DNA from: Amazonocrinis nigriterrae CENA67
GTDB taxonomy: Bacteria > Cyanobacteriota > Cyanobacteriia > Cyanobacteriales > Nostocaceae
Assembly: GCF_016056305.1 (NCBI RefSeq)
Contig: NZ_JAECZC010000005.1
Span: forward strand, 60,176 to 124,175
Direction of reading: 5' to 3'
Length of the DNA stretch: 64,000 bases
Shown: piece by piece, positions 43,013 to 51,891 of the stretch
How the letters are laid out: the number at the start of each line of letters is the position of its first letter
Position numbering within the stretch: position 1 is the first letter of the stretch
The notes under the pieces: generated by a model
What the model was told of the DNA's origin: nothing
Seen by the model: the letters and a program-made list of their open reading frames with translations, nothing else
Database searches by the model: none
Program-made: the position numbers and the translations under genes

Positions 43013-44210
43013 TTTGAAAAAAGACTATATTTTCTTTGTGCAATCAGAGTTACCTAAGCCAGAAGCTCATTTAGTGCAGTCAACCAACGCAGCAAATGGA
43101 GCAGCTAACTTAGGTTATTCGACCGTTTTAGTATATCCCCATAAAGGATTAGGAGCGATGAATCCAGTGAATTTAGCTCGTCCTTTTCAACCAAGGGAAG
43201 CACCAGAAAACCTTGTGAAATACTATAACCTGCATAACAAATTAAAAGTTGCTCCCTTACCTATGCCTTGGCCTATTGACCATTTCCAGAACAAATTTAC
43301 TAACTCTAATACCATCGCTGCAAAATATTATTTTCCCTTTTATATATTTCCTACTACTAAACTTGTTCATAGCCGCAATTGGAATTTAGTCAAAGCTGCA
43401 ATTAAAAATGGCATTCCAGCAATTTACGAACATCACCACCATGAAGAGAAAAAATTTGAACCAGAAATTGTCAAAAGTCCGCTTTTACAACTTGCCGTTA
43501 CAGTTGTAGATACGATTCGCGAAAGTATGATTAAAAATGGTATGCCACCAGAAAAAGTGATTAAGCTACACAATGGTTTTAATCGCTTATTTATGGTTAG
43601 ACAGCCAGAAAAAGCAGCAGCATGGCGTGATAAACTGCTGAATCATGGACACTCCCATTTGATAGTGTATGCGGGAGCATTACAACAATTTAAAGGTATT
43701 GATATACTGATTGATGTTGCTAAAGAAATGCCAAATGTGCAATTCGCCTGTGCAGGTGGAAAGCAAAAAGAGGTAGAACATTATCAGCAATTAGCAAAGG
43801 AAAAACAAGTTAGCAACATTTTATTTTTGGGTTATATCTTGCATGATGAGTTAGCATCTTTGCTACAAGCTGCTGATATTTTAGCTCATCCCCATTGTTC
43901 TGGACAAGCGGCAACTTTCACCTCTCCCTTGAAACTATTTGACTATTTCGCCTCTGGAACTCCCATTGTTGCCACAGAAATTCCTTCATTGACAGAGTTT
44001 AAAAATACCCAGGCGATCGCAGCTTGGTGTGAACCAGATAACCCAACTAAATTTGCCGAATCTTTAAAACGAATTTTAGAAAATTATCCCAGAAAAATAG
44101 ACGGATATTCAGAAATAATAGAATTTGTCAAGCAATTTTCTTGGGAAAATCGAGCAGCCAAAATTCTCAGTTACGTAGATGAATCTCTACGTCCACCAAT
44201 TATCGCATAA
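42999..44210 (+). CDS. GT4-family glycosyltransferase
   Basis: The protein has 403 residues from the ATG at 42999 (KNANLKKDYIFFVQSE); a GGAAAG lies just upstream. An ATG at 42972 would add 9 residues and enlarge the overlap with the exporter gene. The N-terminal domain contains NAANGAANLGYSTVLVYPHKGLG. The C-terminal donor domain has VYAGALQQFKGIDILIDVAKE, ILFLGYILHDELASLL and SPLKLFDYFASGTPIVATEIPSL. It would transfer a sugar to a lipid- or polymer-linked acceptor. The short overlap with the HepA-like exporter gene suggests joint translation. Confidence 0.9.
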   Translation: MKNANLKKDYIFFVQSELPKPEAHLVQSTNAANGAANLGYSTVLVYPHKGLGAMNPVNLARPFQPREAPENLVKYYNLHNKLKVAPLPMPWPIDHFQNKFTNSNTIAAKYYFPFYIFPTTKLVHSRNWNLVKAAIKNGIPAIYEHHHHEEKKFEPEIVKSPLLQLAVTVVDTIRESMIKNGMPPEKVIKLHNGFNRLFMVRQPEKAAAWRDKLLNHGHSHLIVYAGALQQFKGIDILIDVAKEMPNVQFACAGGKQKEVEHYQQLAKEKQVSNILFLGYILHDELASLLQAADILAHPHCSGQAATFTSPLKLFDYFASGTPIVATEIPSLTEFKNTQAIAAWCEPDNPTKFAESLKRILENYPRKIDGYSEIIEFVKQFSWENRAAKILSYVDESLRPPIIA

Positions 44211-44261
44211 AAGCTAAATCACCACTAACCACTGACAACTAACAACTAGCTATTAACTAAA

Positions 44262-45221
44262 ATGAATATAAAAACTATTGGCATGATTAGCAGCTATCGA
44301 GGTCTAGAAAAAAGAGGCGATTGGCTGTGGCAACAAACCCCCCATGCATTTGGTATTTGGGGAAACATACAGATTCAAGCACTTGCACCCAAACCAGATT
44401 TTTTGTTGATGTATCAGTATGACTTTCCCAAACAACCCCAGCCGAAATCCTGGTTAGATAGCTTTCGCAAAAAACAACAAAAACCAGAAATAAACGTCGA
44501 ATCTTTTCTACGCGGTGTCAGTAAAGAAAGAATAATTTATCTGTTAAGAGAACCGCCCCTAGATGAAGTTAAAGATAACCATTATAAAATCTATCAGGAA
44601 GCTCAGAAATATTGTGGTTACGTTTCTGGCCCTGAAGACTTTGCTCCCATTCCTGACTATATGCCTGCGATTTGGTACCATAGCAACTCATTTCGAGAGT
44701 TAAATGAAATGCCACCTCCTGCAAAAGTTTCTCCATGTAGTTGGATTACTTCTGGAATTAGCCGCACAGTAAATCATCGCCAACGTTTAAACTTTTTGCA
44801 GTCCTTACAATCTAGCGAAATTAAATTTGATTTGTATGGACGTGACTTACCTGTATGGGCAAAAAAATTAGGAGAACTAAGTAATAAATGGTATGGCATG
44901 GCACCATATTATTACAATCTGTCAATAGAAAATTATGCTGATAATAATTGGTATGTTAGTGAGAAACTTTGGGATGCTTTGTTAGCATGGTGTTTACCAA
45001 TATATTATGGTGGGCCTGCTGCTGATAAACTATTGCCGCCTGGTAGTTTTTTGAGATTACCAAGCTTAGATGAAAAGGGAATTGCCTACATACAAGAAGT
45101 GACTGCTACTCCTGATGCTTGGTATGCTGCTAAAGATGCGATCGCTGAAGCTCGTCAGATAATTTTGCACAAATTAAACTTGCTTAATTGGCTATCATAT
45201 TTTGTTGAGAAAAATGGATAA
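44262..45221 (+). CDS. GT10-like (alpha-1,3-fucosyltransferase family) glycosyltransferase
   Basis: The protein has 319 residues. The C-terminal half has the family signature: NWYVSEKLWDALLAWCLPIYYGG, given here as the region around residues 228-250, with the Glu-Lys-Leu seen in fucosyltransferase motif I; ENYADNNWY precedes it. The N-terminal half is variable, as in the family. GT10 enzymes add fucose, or another 6-deoxy or related sugar, from a GDP donor; the donor is inferred only. The next gene starts 5 bases after its stop. Confidence 0.8.
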   Translation: MNIKTIGMISSYRGLEKRGDWLWQQTPHAFGIWGNIQIQALAPKPDFLLMYQYDFPKQPQPKSWLDSFRKKQQKPEINVESFLRGVSKERIIYLLREPPLDEVKDNHYKIYQEAQKYCGYVSGPEDFAPIPDYMPAIWYHSNSFRELNEMPPPAKVSPCSWITSGISRTVNHRQRLNFLQSLQSSEIKFDLYGRDLPVWAKKLGELSNKWYGMAPYYYNLSIENYADNNWYVSEKLWDALLAWCLPIYYGGPAADKLLPPGSFLRLPSLDEKGIAYIQEVTATPDAWYAAKDAIAEARQIILHKLNLLNWLSYFVEKNG

Positions 45222-45226
45222 AAGCT

Positions 45227-46228
45227 ATGACAAATGGAATTTATACACTAGCTAATGATTATGTTTATAACCAACTTGTCGCATTACTAAATAGTATAGA
45301 AGTGAATGCTGGGAATGTGCCAGTATGTGTCATTGCTTATAATGATCAGGTAGATAAAGTTCGCGCTGAAATAGCATCGAGAAAAAATGTCACGTTACTA
45401 GATAATCCTGATATTTTTGCTCGTTGGGAAGAATTTTCTTACAAGGTATGGCAATCACATCCCTCTGCGATTCAAGCTTGGCAAGAACAAGGAATTAAGA
45501 AGTTTTACCGAGTTGGAGAAAATCGCCGTTACTGTGCTTTTGATAGTAAAAGTCAATTTGAAAAGTTTATCTACCTGGATGCTGATACTTTAGTATTACA
45601 GCCACTAGACTTTGTTTTTGATAAGTTAGATGAATATGATTTTGTGGTCTATGACTTTCAATATAAAGACCCTGGTCATATATACAATTTATCATCACCA
45701 AAACTCTTAGAAGTATTTAGCCAAGAGCGTATTGACTCAGAAATTTTTTGTTCAGGGTTCTATGCTTCTAAGCGAGGAATATTTCCGCCAGACCAAAGAG
45801 ATTGGTTATTATCTCAACTCAACAATGGAGATTCAGACGTTTTATATATGTCTGCTCCCAATCAGTCTGTGCTTAATTATATGAGGATGAAGGCGAATGT
45901 CTCTTTCTACAACTTTGCCCTCAATTTACCTACCAATCAAGCAACTGGTTGTTGTGTAACTTCTCCACACTTTGAAAATAAAGATTATATTCTCTACGAT
46001 AAGGGAAACAGACTGACTTATCTACACTATATAGGTTTATCTTCCAAACTCTTTAACCAAGTATGTGATGGAGAAAATATTGATTTTCCTTATCGAGATA
46101 TTTTCTTGCATTATCGCTATCTGCATGAACCAGAACAACGTCCCAAGTTCACAACTAAAGCCAAAGCTTACAATGCTCCTCCGAGTTTAGGCACAAGAAT
46201 TTTAAAAAAATTAGGATTAACAGGTTGA
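45227..46228 (+). CDS. GT8-like glycosyltransferase (cyanobacterial tandem family), copy 1
   Basis: The protein has 333 residues. It opens with MTNGIYTLANDYVYNQLVALLNSIE. It has a DxD metal site in KFIYLDADTLVLQPLDFVF, and the C-terminal stretch HFENKDYILYDKGNRLTYLHYIGL holds a His typical of GT8. It matches a cyanobacterial family that I recall as named after Npun_R2821/Npun_R2822. The next gene is a diverged copy. Both probably add sugars to the product of this operon; donor and acceptor are unknown. Confidence 0.82.
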   Translation: MTNGIYTLANDYVYNQLVALLNSIEVNAGNVPVCVIAYNDQVDKVRAEIASRKNVTLLDNPDIFARWEEFSYKVWQSHPSAIQAWQEQGIKKFYRVGENRRYCAFDSKSQFEKFIYLDADTLVLQPLDFVFDKLDEYDFVVYDFQYKDPGHIYNLSSPKLLEVFSQERIDSEIFCSGFYASKRGIFPPDQRDWLLSQLNNGDSDVLYMSAPNQSVLNYMRMKANVSFYNFALNLPTNQATGCCVTSPHFENKDYILYDKGNRLTYLHYIGLSSKLFNQVCDGENIDFPYRDIFLHYRYLHEPEQRPKFTTKAKAYNAPPSLGTRILKKLGLTG

Positions 46229-46238
46229 GGTGAAGACA

Positions 46239-47168
46239 ATGACCCGTGGAATTTATATTATTGCCAATGACAAGGTAATGGATCATGCGATCGCACTACT
46301 CAACAGTATCCGTTTGCATGATCATGATACACCAATTATCCTCATTCCTTATGATGACAAGTATCAGAATATAGCAGATACACTCAACAAATATTATGGT
46401 GTACAAACATACGCAGACCTAGATTTTATTGACCGTCTAGCGCTGAAATTGCACGAAACCTTCGGTGGTCAATTTTTTGCCCGTCCTAATCAATTTCGTA
46501 AACAGGCTTGTTGGTTTGGCCCATTTGATGAGTTTTTATATATTGATACCGATATTGTTGTCTTTGAAAAGATTATCGACAATCTTAACTACCTTGCTGA
46601 AACTGACTTTATTTGTTGTGATTATCAACATTTAGGTGGCATTAAAAATGTTTTCAGTCCCAAGGTATTAGAAGATAAAGTCTTTACTGAAACTGAAGTT
46701 AAAGATATTTTCAACGGTGGTTTTTGGGGGTCAAAGAAAAATCTGATCTCAGAAAAAGATTTGTATGAAACTTTTGCTGAGTGTGCTGCCCATCCAGAAT
46801 ACTTTGATTTTTCGGAAAAAACTTCCGATCAACCGATTATTAATTATATGTTGCTCAAGCGGATTCCGCGTCGCTTTAACATTGTTCGTAGGGAAGGTAA
46901 AGCACCAGGAAATTGGGCAGGAAGTCCACATTTTCAGCAACAAGATTATATATTATTTGATACTACCGTTAATCAACCTCTGCAATATCTTCATTGGGCA
47001 GGTATTCGCATTCAACCAGGTTGTCCTTACTGGGAAATTTGGGAACATTATCGTCATCTTAATCCAGCGCTACCTCCGGCAGCTATACCTGCACCAGCAA
47101 AAAAAAGTCAGTGGCAGCAAGCGTTAGATAATATGAAAAATCAATTGCGGCAAATCAAAATTAATTAA
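46239..47168 (+). CDS. GT8-like glycosyltransferase (cyanobacterial tandem family), copy 2
   Basis: The protein has 309 residues from the ATG at 46239, preceded by GAGGTGAAG as ribosome binding site; the frame also opens at a GTG at 46230. It opens with MTRGIYIIANDKVMDHAIALLNSI, like the preceding protein. The metal site is FLYIDTDIVVFE, and the end region HFQQQDYILFDTT...YLHWAGI aligns with copy 1. The two diverged after a tandem duplication. It is the last gene of the run. A palindromic repeat follows at 47196-47276 and may end the transcript. Confidence 0.82.
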   Translation: MTRGIYIIANDKVMDHAIALLNSIRLHDHDTPIILIPYDDKYQNIADTLNKYYGVQTYADLDFIDRLALKLHETFGGQFFARPNQFRKQACWFGPFDEFLYIDTDIVVFEKIIDNLNYLAETDFICCDYQHLGGIKNVFSPKVLEDKVFTETEVKDIFNGGFWGSKKNLISEKDLYETFAECAAHPEYFDFSEKTSDQPIINYMLLKRIPRRFNIVRREGKAPGNWAGSPHFQQQDYILFDTTVNQPLQYLHWAGIRIQPGCPYWEIWEHYRHLNPALPPAAIPAPAKKSQWQQALDNMKNQLRQIKIN

Positions 47169-47195
47169 ATGTGAGTTCGGTTAATTAGTTAGATG

Positions 47196-47276
47196 GTAGG
47201 GTGTGTTGTGGACTTTAGTCCTAACGCACCGAAAATTAGTAATGGTGCGTTACGCTGGCGCGATAACGCACCCTAC
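47196..47276. repeat. Palindromic GTAGGGTGTGTT...AACGCACCCTAC repeat, copy 1
   Basis: Eighty-one bases with inverted ends (GTAGGGTG/CACCCTAC) and an inner hairpin around TAACGCACC/GGTGCGTTA. A close copy lies at 51892-51969, and a decayed piece at about 24160-24190. It sits between two convergent genes here. Confidence 0.8.
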
Positions 47277-47307
47277 AAAACTACCGATGCTTTTTGATTA
47301 AGGTAAA

Positions 47308-47964
47308 TTATGCTTTTGTTTTTAAATTGGACAATGCAGCGATGAGATCTTTTGGCTCAAGACGCTTAGTATAATCTGGGTTAAGGTATCTATAAACAAT
47401 TATTCCTTCAGAGTCAATAATATAAGTGGCAGTCACAGGTAATTCATTAGAGTCATTGCCATTGTAAGTTTCTAAATCTATACCGAATCCTTCCATCACT
47501 TCCTGTATTGACTCTGGCAAAGTGTACACAAGTCCAAATTGCTTAGCAACTTTATTGTCCACATCACTCAATACCTCAAAACCAAGGCTGTGTTCTTTGA
47601 CAGTAGAAAGGGTGTTGTCTGGTGTTTGAGGTGAAATGGCAACCAGCGATGCGTTTAGTTGTTGAATTTCTGGTAAAGCCTTTTGTAGTGCTAACAACTC
47701 TATATTACAAAAAGGACACCATAAACCACGATAGAAGGTAATGACAACTGAACCTTTGGCTCGTAGTTTTTGCAATTCTACAGGTTGTCCAACAGCATTG
47801 GAGAGAGTAAAATCGGGTGCGCGATCCTTTGGTTTGAGGGCTTTTTCAGCAATTCCTAAATTTGCTACTTCTTCAATTGATTGCTGAATGATTGTTAGTA
47901 TTTCGGGTGGGAGAAATGAAGCTGCCTGATTTAATAAAACTTCTATCTCTTGTTGCAGACTCAT
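47308..47964 (-). CDS. Peroxiredoxin-like protein (AhpC/TSA family)
   Basis: The protein has 218 residues. A helical N-terminal region (~45 residues) precedes the thioredoxin-fold domain, with the peroxidatic-cysteine site FYRGLWCPFCNIELLAL. The CxxC spacing (Cys-Pro-Phe-Cys) is like that of the PRX-like subgroup. ATYIIDSEGIIVYRYL marks the later strand. It likely reduces peroxides using a thiol donor; a true peroxiredoxin has Thr-x-x-Cys, and here the position before the Cys is GLW, so activity may differ. The gene stands alone. Confidence 0.85.
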   Translation of the reverse strand: MSLQQEIEVLLNQAASFLPPEILTIIQQSIEEVANLGIAEKALKPKDRAPDFTLSNAVGQPVELQKLRAKGSVVITFYRGLWCPFCNIELLALQKALPEIQQLNASLVAISPQTPDNTLSTVKEHSLGFEVLSDVDNKVAKQFGLVYTLPESIQEVMEGFGIDLETYNGNDSNELPVTATYIIDSEGIIVYRYLNPDYTKRLEPKDLIAALSNLKTKA

Positions 47965-48147
47965 GCGTATATCTGATGAATAACTTTAAGCTAAATTTGA
48001 TACTACCATAAGTGCAATTTTCAGGCGATCGCAAAAACTCAAAAAACTCAATTAGTTACGGTGCCGTTGTTTCAATCGAACTCACCTAGACTGATGGAGA
48101 TTTATGAGGTAGTAAAATAATATTATTTAGCTAGCAAGTGAGCTTCT

Positions 48148-49245
48148 GTGAAACCTACCCAAAAGATTCTGAACGGACGTGAATCTGTAAAAGTTGCAAT
48201 TGTCCAAACTGCGCCAGTTTTTTTAGACAAGGACAGAACTATTAACAAAGCTTGTGAAAACATTGCTTTGGCGGCTAAGAATAATGCAGAACTGATTGTT
48301 TTTGGTGAAGCTTTTGTTGCTGGCTACCCTTACTGGGGTGAAGGATGGGAATCACCTGTAGATAGCTGGATGGAACTCCGCACTCGCTTTTTCGATAACT
48401 CAATGCTCATACCGAGTGAAGACACTGAGCGTTTATGCGAAGCGGCTGCAAAAGCGAATGCGATTGTAGTTATTGGTTGTAACGAAATGGACTCTCGTCC
48501 TGGCGTGTATACGATCTATAACACGTTACTTTACATTAACCGGGATGGTAAAGTTTTAGGTAGACACCGTAAAGTGATGCCTACCTTTGTGGAGCGGGCG
48601 GTTTGGGGTTGGGGAGATGGTTCTGATTTAATCTCATTCCAGACCGATATTGGTCGTATTGGTGGTTTAATTTGTGGCGAAAACTTGATGACGCTTCTAC
48701 GCGCTCATTTGATTCAGCAAGGAGAAGACTTTCATATTGCTGTTTTCCCTGGTGCTTTTGCTTTGCACTGCGGCCCAAAGTTGGAAGAAGCTGATTTAAC
48801 TGGTGAGTTTTTCTGGGGAAATGCATCTACTCGCGCTCATGCTTTAGAATCTGGGTCGTTTGTGCTTTCTGCCTGTGGTTACATCACTGAGGATGATATT
48901 TCTGAAGATTTTCCCATGAAACAGACGCTGAATATTGATTATGCTCATGGTGGCAGTTCAGTATCAGCCCCTCTCGGTATTCCCTTGGTAAAACCAACTT
49001 CCGGAGACACTATTGTTTATGCCGTATGTCCTGCTCAAATGATTAAAGTCTGGAAAGCTATCATTGATGCATCAGGTCACTATTCTCGTCCTGATATTGT
49101 TTCCCTCAGCTTTCATCCAAAGCCTTACCAAAAAATCGCTGAGGTGATTGAAAAAACTCAGCGAGGGGAATTAGAACGTTATGCAGATCGATATGAAGTC
49201 AGTCTTAAAGACGTGGAAGCCGTGGTTGACCAAATGGCCCCTTAA
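48148..49245 (+). CDS. Nitrilase-superfamily amidohydrolase (aliphatic nitrilase type)
   Basis: The protein has 365 residues and starts at GTG. The catalytic Glu is in IVFGEAFVAGYPYW, the Lys in GRHRKVMPTFVERAVWGWGDG, and the Cys in GGLICGENLM. True nitrilases have Cys-Trp-Glu; here it is Cys-Gly-Glu, a variant that may change the substrate pocket. The HERxVWGxGDG-like region is typical of nitrilases that turn nitriles directly into acids. It would act in the cytoplasm. The substrate is unknown. It has no operon partner. Confidence 0.88.
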   Translation: MKPTQKILNGRESVKVAIVQTAPVFLDKDRTINKACENIALAAKNNAELIVFGEAFVAGYPYWGEGWESPVDSWMELRTRFFDNSMLIPSEDTERLCEAAAKANAIVVIGCNEMDSRPGVYTIYNTLLYINRDGKVLGRHRKVMPTFVERAVWGWGDGSDLISFQTDIGRIGGLICGENLMTLLRAHLIQQGEDFHIAVFPGAFALHCGPKLEEADLTGEFFWGNASTRAHALESGSFVLSACGYITEDDISEDFPMKQTLNIDYAHGGSSVSAPLGIPLVKPTSGDTIVYAVCPAQMIKVWKAIIDASGHYSRPDIVSLSFHPKPYQKIAEVIEKTQRGELERYADRYEVSLKDVEAVVDQMAP

Positions 49246-49457
49246 TTCAATTAGGGACTTCCAAGTAAAAAAAATATTCCATTGTTCACAGTCATCAGGA
49301 GCCAGCGCCGTGGTGAGGCAGCGCAGTCTTGGGGGTTCCGAGTCCCCCATGAGCGACTGCCGCGCATGGTTTCCCGACTTGAGGCGACTGGCGTTCATCA
49401 GTCATTCAGTCATCAGTCAGCAACTTCAACCGGAATAATTTATTTTCTGGAAGTACC

Positions 49458-49841
49458 TTACCTATACTGTTGCTGTTGTTGTTGTCTCAATTGCTCCTGC
49501 TGCTGTTGTTGTCGGAGTCTAAGTTGATCTTGTAGTCTAAATAGTTCTCCCTGCTGCTGTGGTGGAAATCTGAGTTGATTTTGTAGTCTAAATAGTTCCT
49601 GCTGGTGTTGTTGTTGTAGTCTGAATCGATCTTGCTGCTGTCTGAATTGTTGCCATAGTTGTTGAGATTGTTGTTGCAATGCATCCTGCCGTTGTCTCCA
49701 TTGCTGCGGCTGATTTTGCGAAATCGTCTCTGCCATTCCTGCCCAGGCGTGAGAATGGATTAACGAGGCTATTGTCAGGATGAATAGTGGTAACCCTGAT
49801 TTCACTATCAATGAATCATTCAACATACAGTTTTCTCTCAA
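49458..49841 (-). CDS. Gln-rich exported protein
   Basis: The protein has 127 residues. A signal peptide is present (SGLPLFILTIASLIHSHAWA, cleaved near AWAGMAE). The mature part is almost entirely Gln, Arg and Leu in imperfect repeats with the units ELFRLQNQLR and ELFRLQDQLR and poly-Gln runs. It is likely an extended helix or coiled coil in the periplasm. No family is recognised. The gene has CTG/TTG-rich complement sequence and could change length by slippage. A start further in (MLNDSL) is possible. Confidence 0.6.
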   Translation of the reverse strand: MRENCMLNDSLIVKSGLPLFILTIASLIHSHAWAGMAETISQNQPQQWRQRQDALQQQSQQLWQQFRQQQDRFRLQQQHQQELFRLQNQLRFPPQQQGELFRLQDQLRLRQQQQQEQLRQQQQQQYR

Positions 49842-49979
49842 ATCGTTACAGCTTGAGATGAGCGATCGCTTTTATGAATTATTCCAGAGTGATTTGAAAA
49901 TTTTATAAATTTGATTAGTATAAAATAAATATTTCGCTCAACTTCATATATCAATAATATCACGCAAAAAAAAGCGTTG

Positions 49980-50005
49980 TAGCGTCAATTCATGAATTGC
50001 CGCTA
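49980..50005. repeat. Imperfect palindrome centred on CAATTCATGAATTG, copy 3
   Basis: TAGCGTCAATTCATGAATTGCCGCTA is a near-perfect palindrome sharing its core with 4501-4524 and 22589-22614. It lies just downstream of dnaN on the minus strand. Confidence 0.7.
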
Positions 50006-50034
50006 CATGGGGTTACCCTACACCCTTTTCATTA

Positions 50035-51195
50035 CTAATTTCTAATTTGTACTGGCATAGCTAAATACGTCATCTTCAAACCGCCTAGTGGTGTAAAAAT
50101 TACAGGCGTTAGGTTTTGATTCAGATGCATTTGAATGTCTGAAGAAGGCAAGGCTTTTAAACCTTCCATTAAATACTTGACATTAAAAGCAATTTCTATA
50201 TCTTCTCCAGATATTTGCGCTGGGACTGATTCTCTACCGCTACCCATTTCTTGAGCTTCACAAGATAAGGTCAGTTCTTGGCTATTGCTATCAATGCTGA
50301 GTTTAACAACATTATTTTTCTGATCTGCTAAAACAGCAATTCGCTCTAAAGTACTTAAAAATTGTCGTCGTTCAATTGTTACTTGTCGCTCAAATTGTCG
50401 AGGAATGAGTTGCCGATAAGCAGGATACTGTCCTTCTAGGGTGCGGCTGGTCAAGCGTTGATTAGCCCAGGCAAACACAACTTGACCTTGATCTAAATAT
50501 AAGGCTATTGCTTCATCAGCATCATTATGAGCCAACATGCGCTCTAGTTCGCGTAGAGCTTTGCTGGGTACTGTGACTTCTAGTTGACTGCTACCAGTCA
50601 AAGGACGTTCATTGGTGGTTTCTACTACTGCTAAACGATGTCCATCGGTAGCTGCAAATTCCAAGGTGTCTTCTTTAACAGTCAGATGTACTCCAGTCAG
50701 TACTTGCTTCGTTTCATCTCCACTGGTAGCAAACAATGAACCCCGTAATCCTTCAATTAATGCAGTGGTAGTCAGATGTAGGGGTTCGGTATTTTCAATT
50801 AAGGGTAATTCGGGAAACTCTTCCGCTCCCATTGCTCGTATTTGGTAATGTCCACTCTTCGGTGTGAGTGTAACAATTAAACCTTCTCCTCCAGAGGTTT
50901 CAGCTTGTAGAGCTGATTCATCATCTAGGGTAATTTCTCCTTCAGGAAGACGAGAGGTAATATCTACAAGTAGTTTAGCAGGAAGTGCGATCGCTCCTCC
51001 TTGCCATACATCAGCGTTAAAGCTGGTACGGATACCCAAGCTGAGATCAAAGGCTGTTAAGCTTACCTGGTTAGTTTGAGCATCCGCTTGCAGTAGGATG
51101 TTGGCAAGTACCGGATGAGTTGGTCGTGACGGCACAGCACGGCTAACAAGTGAGAGATTGGTACTGAGGTCGCTTTGGGCGCAAACTAGTTTCAT
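50035..51195 (-). CDS. dnaN: DNA polymerase III beta subunit (sliding clamp)
   Basis: The protein has 386 residues, the normal length. It forms the ring that holds the polymerase on DNA. The N-terminal MKLVCAQSDLSTNLSLVSRAVPSRPTHPVLANILL region and the middle (TDGHRLAVVET) and C-terminal (VIFTPLGGLKMTYLAMPVQIRN) parts cover all three domains. In cyanobacteria dnaN is usually not beside dnaA, and no dnaA or origin is visible here. The gene is monocistronic. Confidence 0.97.
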   Translation of the reverse strand: MKLVCAQSDLSTNLSLVSRAVPSRPTHPVLANILLQADAQTNQVSLTAFDLSLGIRTSFNADVWQGGAIALPAKLLVDITSRLPEGEITLDDESALQAETSGGEGLIVTLTPKSGHYQIRAMGAEEFPELPLIENTEPLHLTTTALIEGLRGSLFATSGDETKQVLTGVHLTVKEDTLEFAATDGHRLAVVETTNERPLTGSSQLEVTVPSKALRELERMLAHNDADEAIALYLDQGQVVFAWANQRLTSRTLEGQYPAYRQLIPRQFERQVTIERRQFLSTLERIAVLADQKNNVVKLSIDSNSQELTLSCEAQEMGSGRESVPAQISGEDIEIAFNVKYLMEGLKALPSSDIQMHLNQNLTPVIFTPLGGLKMTYLAMPVQIRN

Positions 51196-51261
51196 GGTCT
51201 GATTCAGCTGGTGAACGACTATGGTAACATTGTCTAGCTAATAATTCGTATTAATACCTCT

Positions 51262-51567
51262 TCAAGAATCATCTGAACCAGAAAACAATGATTCTAAATC
51301 TCGACGCGCACTCACCACGCGCAAAATTTCTACCCCATCATACAACACTCGATATAAGATGACATAGCCATCAAGTGGAGTACCACGTAAATCCGGTCTA
51401 ATATGAGCATAACTACGTCCCATATTGGGGAAGTTTGCTAAGTTTTGGCATTTTTTGTTAAATTCTCTAAATAGTTTTTCTCCTGTTTCCAAGTTAATCG
51501 CCAAAAAATAATCTGCAATTTCGTTTAAATCTCGGCTTGCAGACGGTGAAATAATATACTGACTCAT
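51262..51567 (-). CDS. RelE/ParE-family toxin
   Basis: The protein has 101 residues. It opens with YIISPSASRDLNEIADYFLA and has the family core FNKKCQNLANFPNMGRSYAHIRPDLRGTPLDGYVILYRV as a region, followed by GVEILRVVSARRDLESLF. ParE toxins poison DNA gyrase; RelE relatives cut mRNA, and the sequence alone favours ParE. Its ATG overlaps the stop of the antitoxin gene (ATGA), the usual coupling of such pairs. Confidence 0.88.
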   Translation of the reverse strand: MSQYIISPSASRDLNEIADYFLAINLETGEKLFREFNKKCQNLANFPNMGRSYAHIRPDLRGTPLDGYVILYRVLYDGVEILRVVSARRDLESLFSGSDDS

Positions 51568-51830
51568 TTTGACGCCTCACGCGCCTTTTGGAATCTTTCA
51601 AGTATTTGCATGACAACTGTTTCACCATCTAATCCTTCGCCTCGGTCAAGTTCTGCAATGGCGACATCTACTTTTTGGCGAGTTTCTTCTTGCCATTGCA
51701 TATACTCATCATTTAATTTCTCCAGCAATTGCAATGCTGCATCAATTACTTCTAATGCATTTGTAAATCTTCCACTAGCAATTTGTGCTTGGATAAATTG
51801 CTCGTGTTCGGGTTTGAGATTAATACTCAT
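51564..51830 (-). CDS. ParD-like antitoxin
   Basis: The protein has 88 residues from the ATG at 51830 (SINLKPEHEQFIQAQI). The N-terminal ribbon-helix-helix would bind DNA and autoregulate. The C-terminal helix (WQEETRQKVDVAIAELDRGEGLDGETV) would wrap the toxin. The frame stays open upstream to 51959, but that part is translated palindromic repeat and does not belong to the family. It overlaps the toxin start by 4 bases. The repeat at 51892-51969 sits 62 bases upstream of the start codon and may carry or disturb the promoter. Confidence 0.88.
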   Translation of the reverse strand: MSINLKPEHEQFIQAQIASGRFTNALEVIDAALQLLEKLNDEYMQWQEETRQKVDVAIAELDRGEGLDGETVVMQILERFQKAREASK

Positions 51831-51891
51831 GAGTTCAATAATTCTATATAAAATAACTTTACTTTCTAATATTTTATAAACACTTTGCCAA

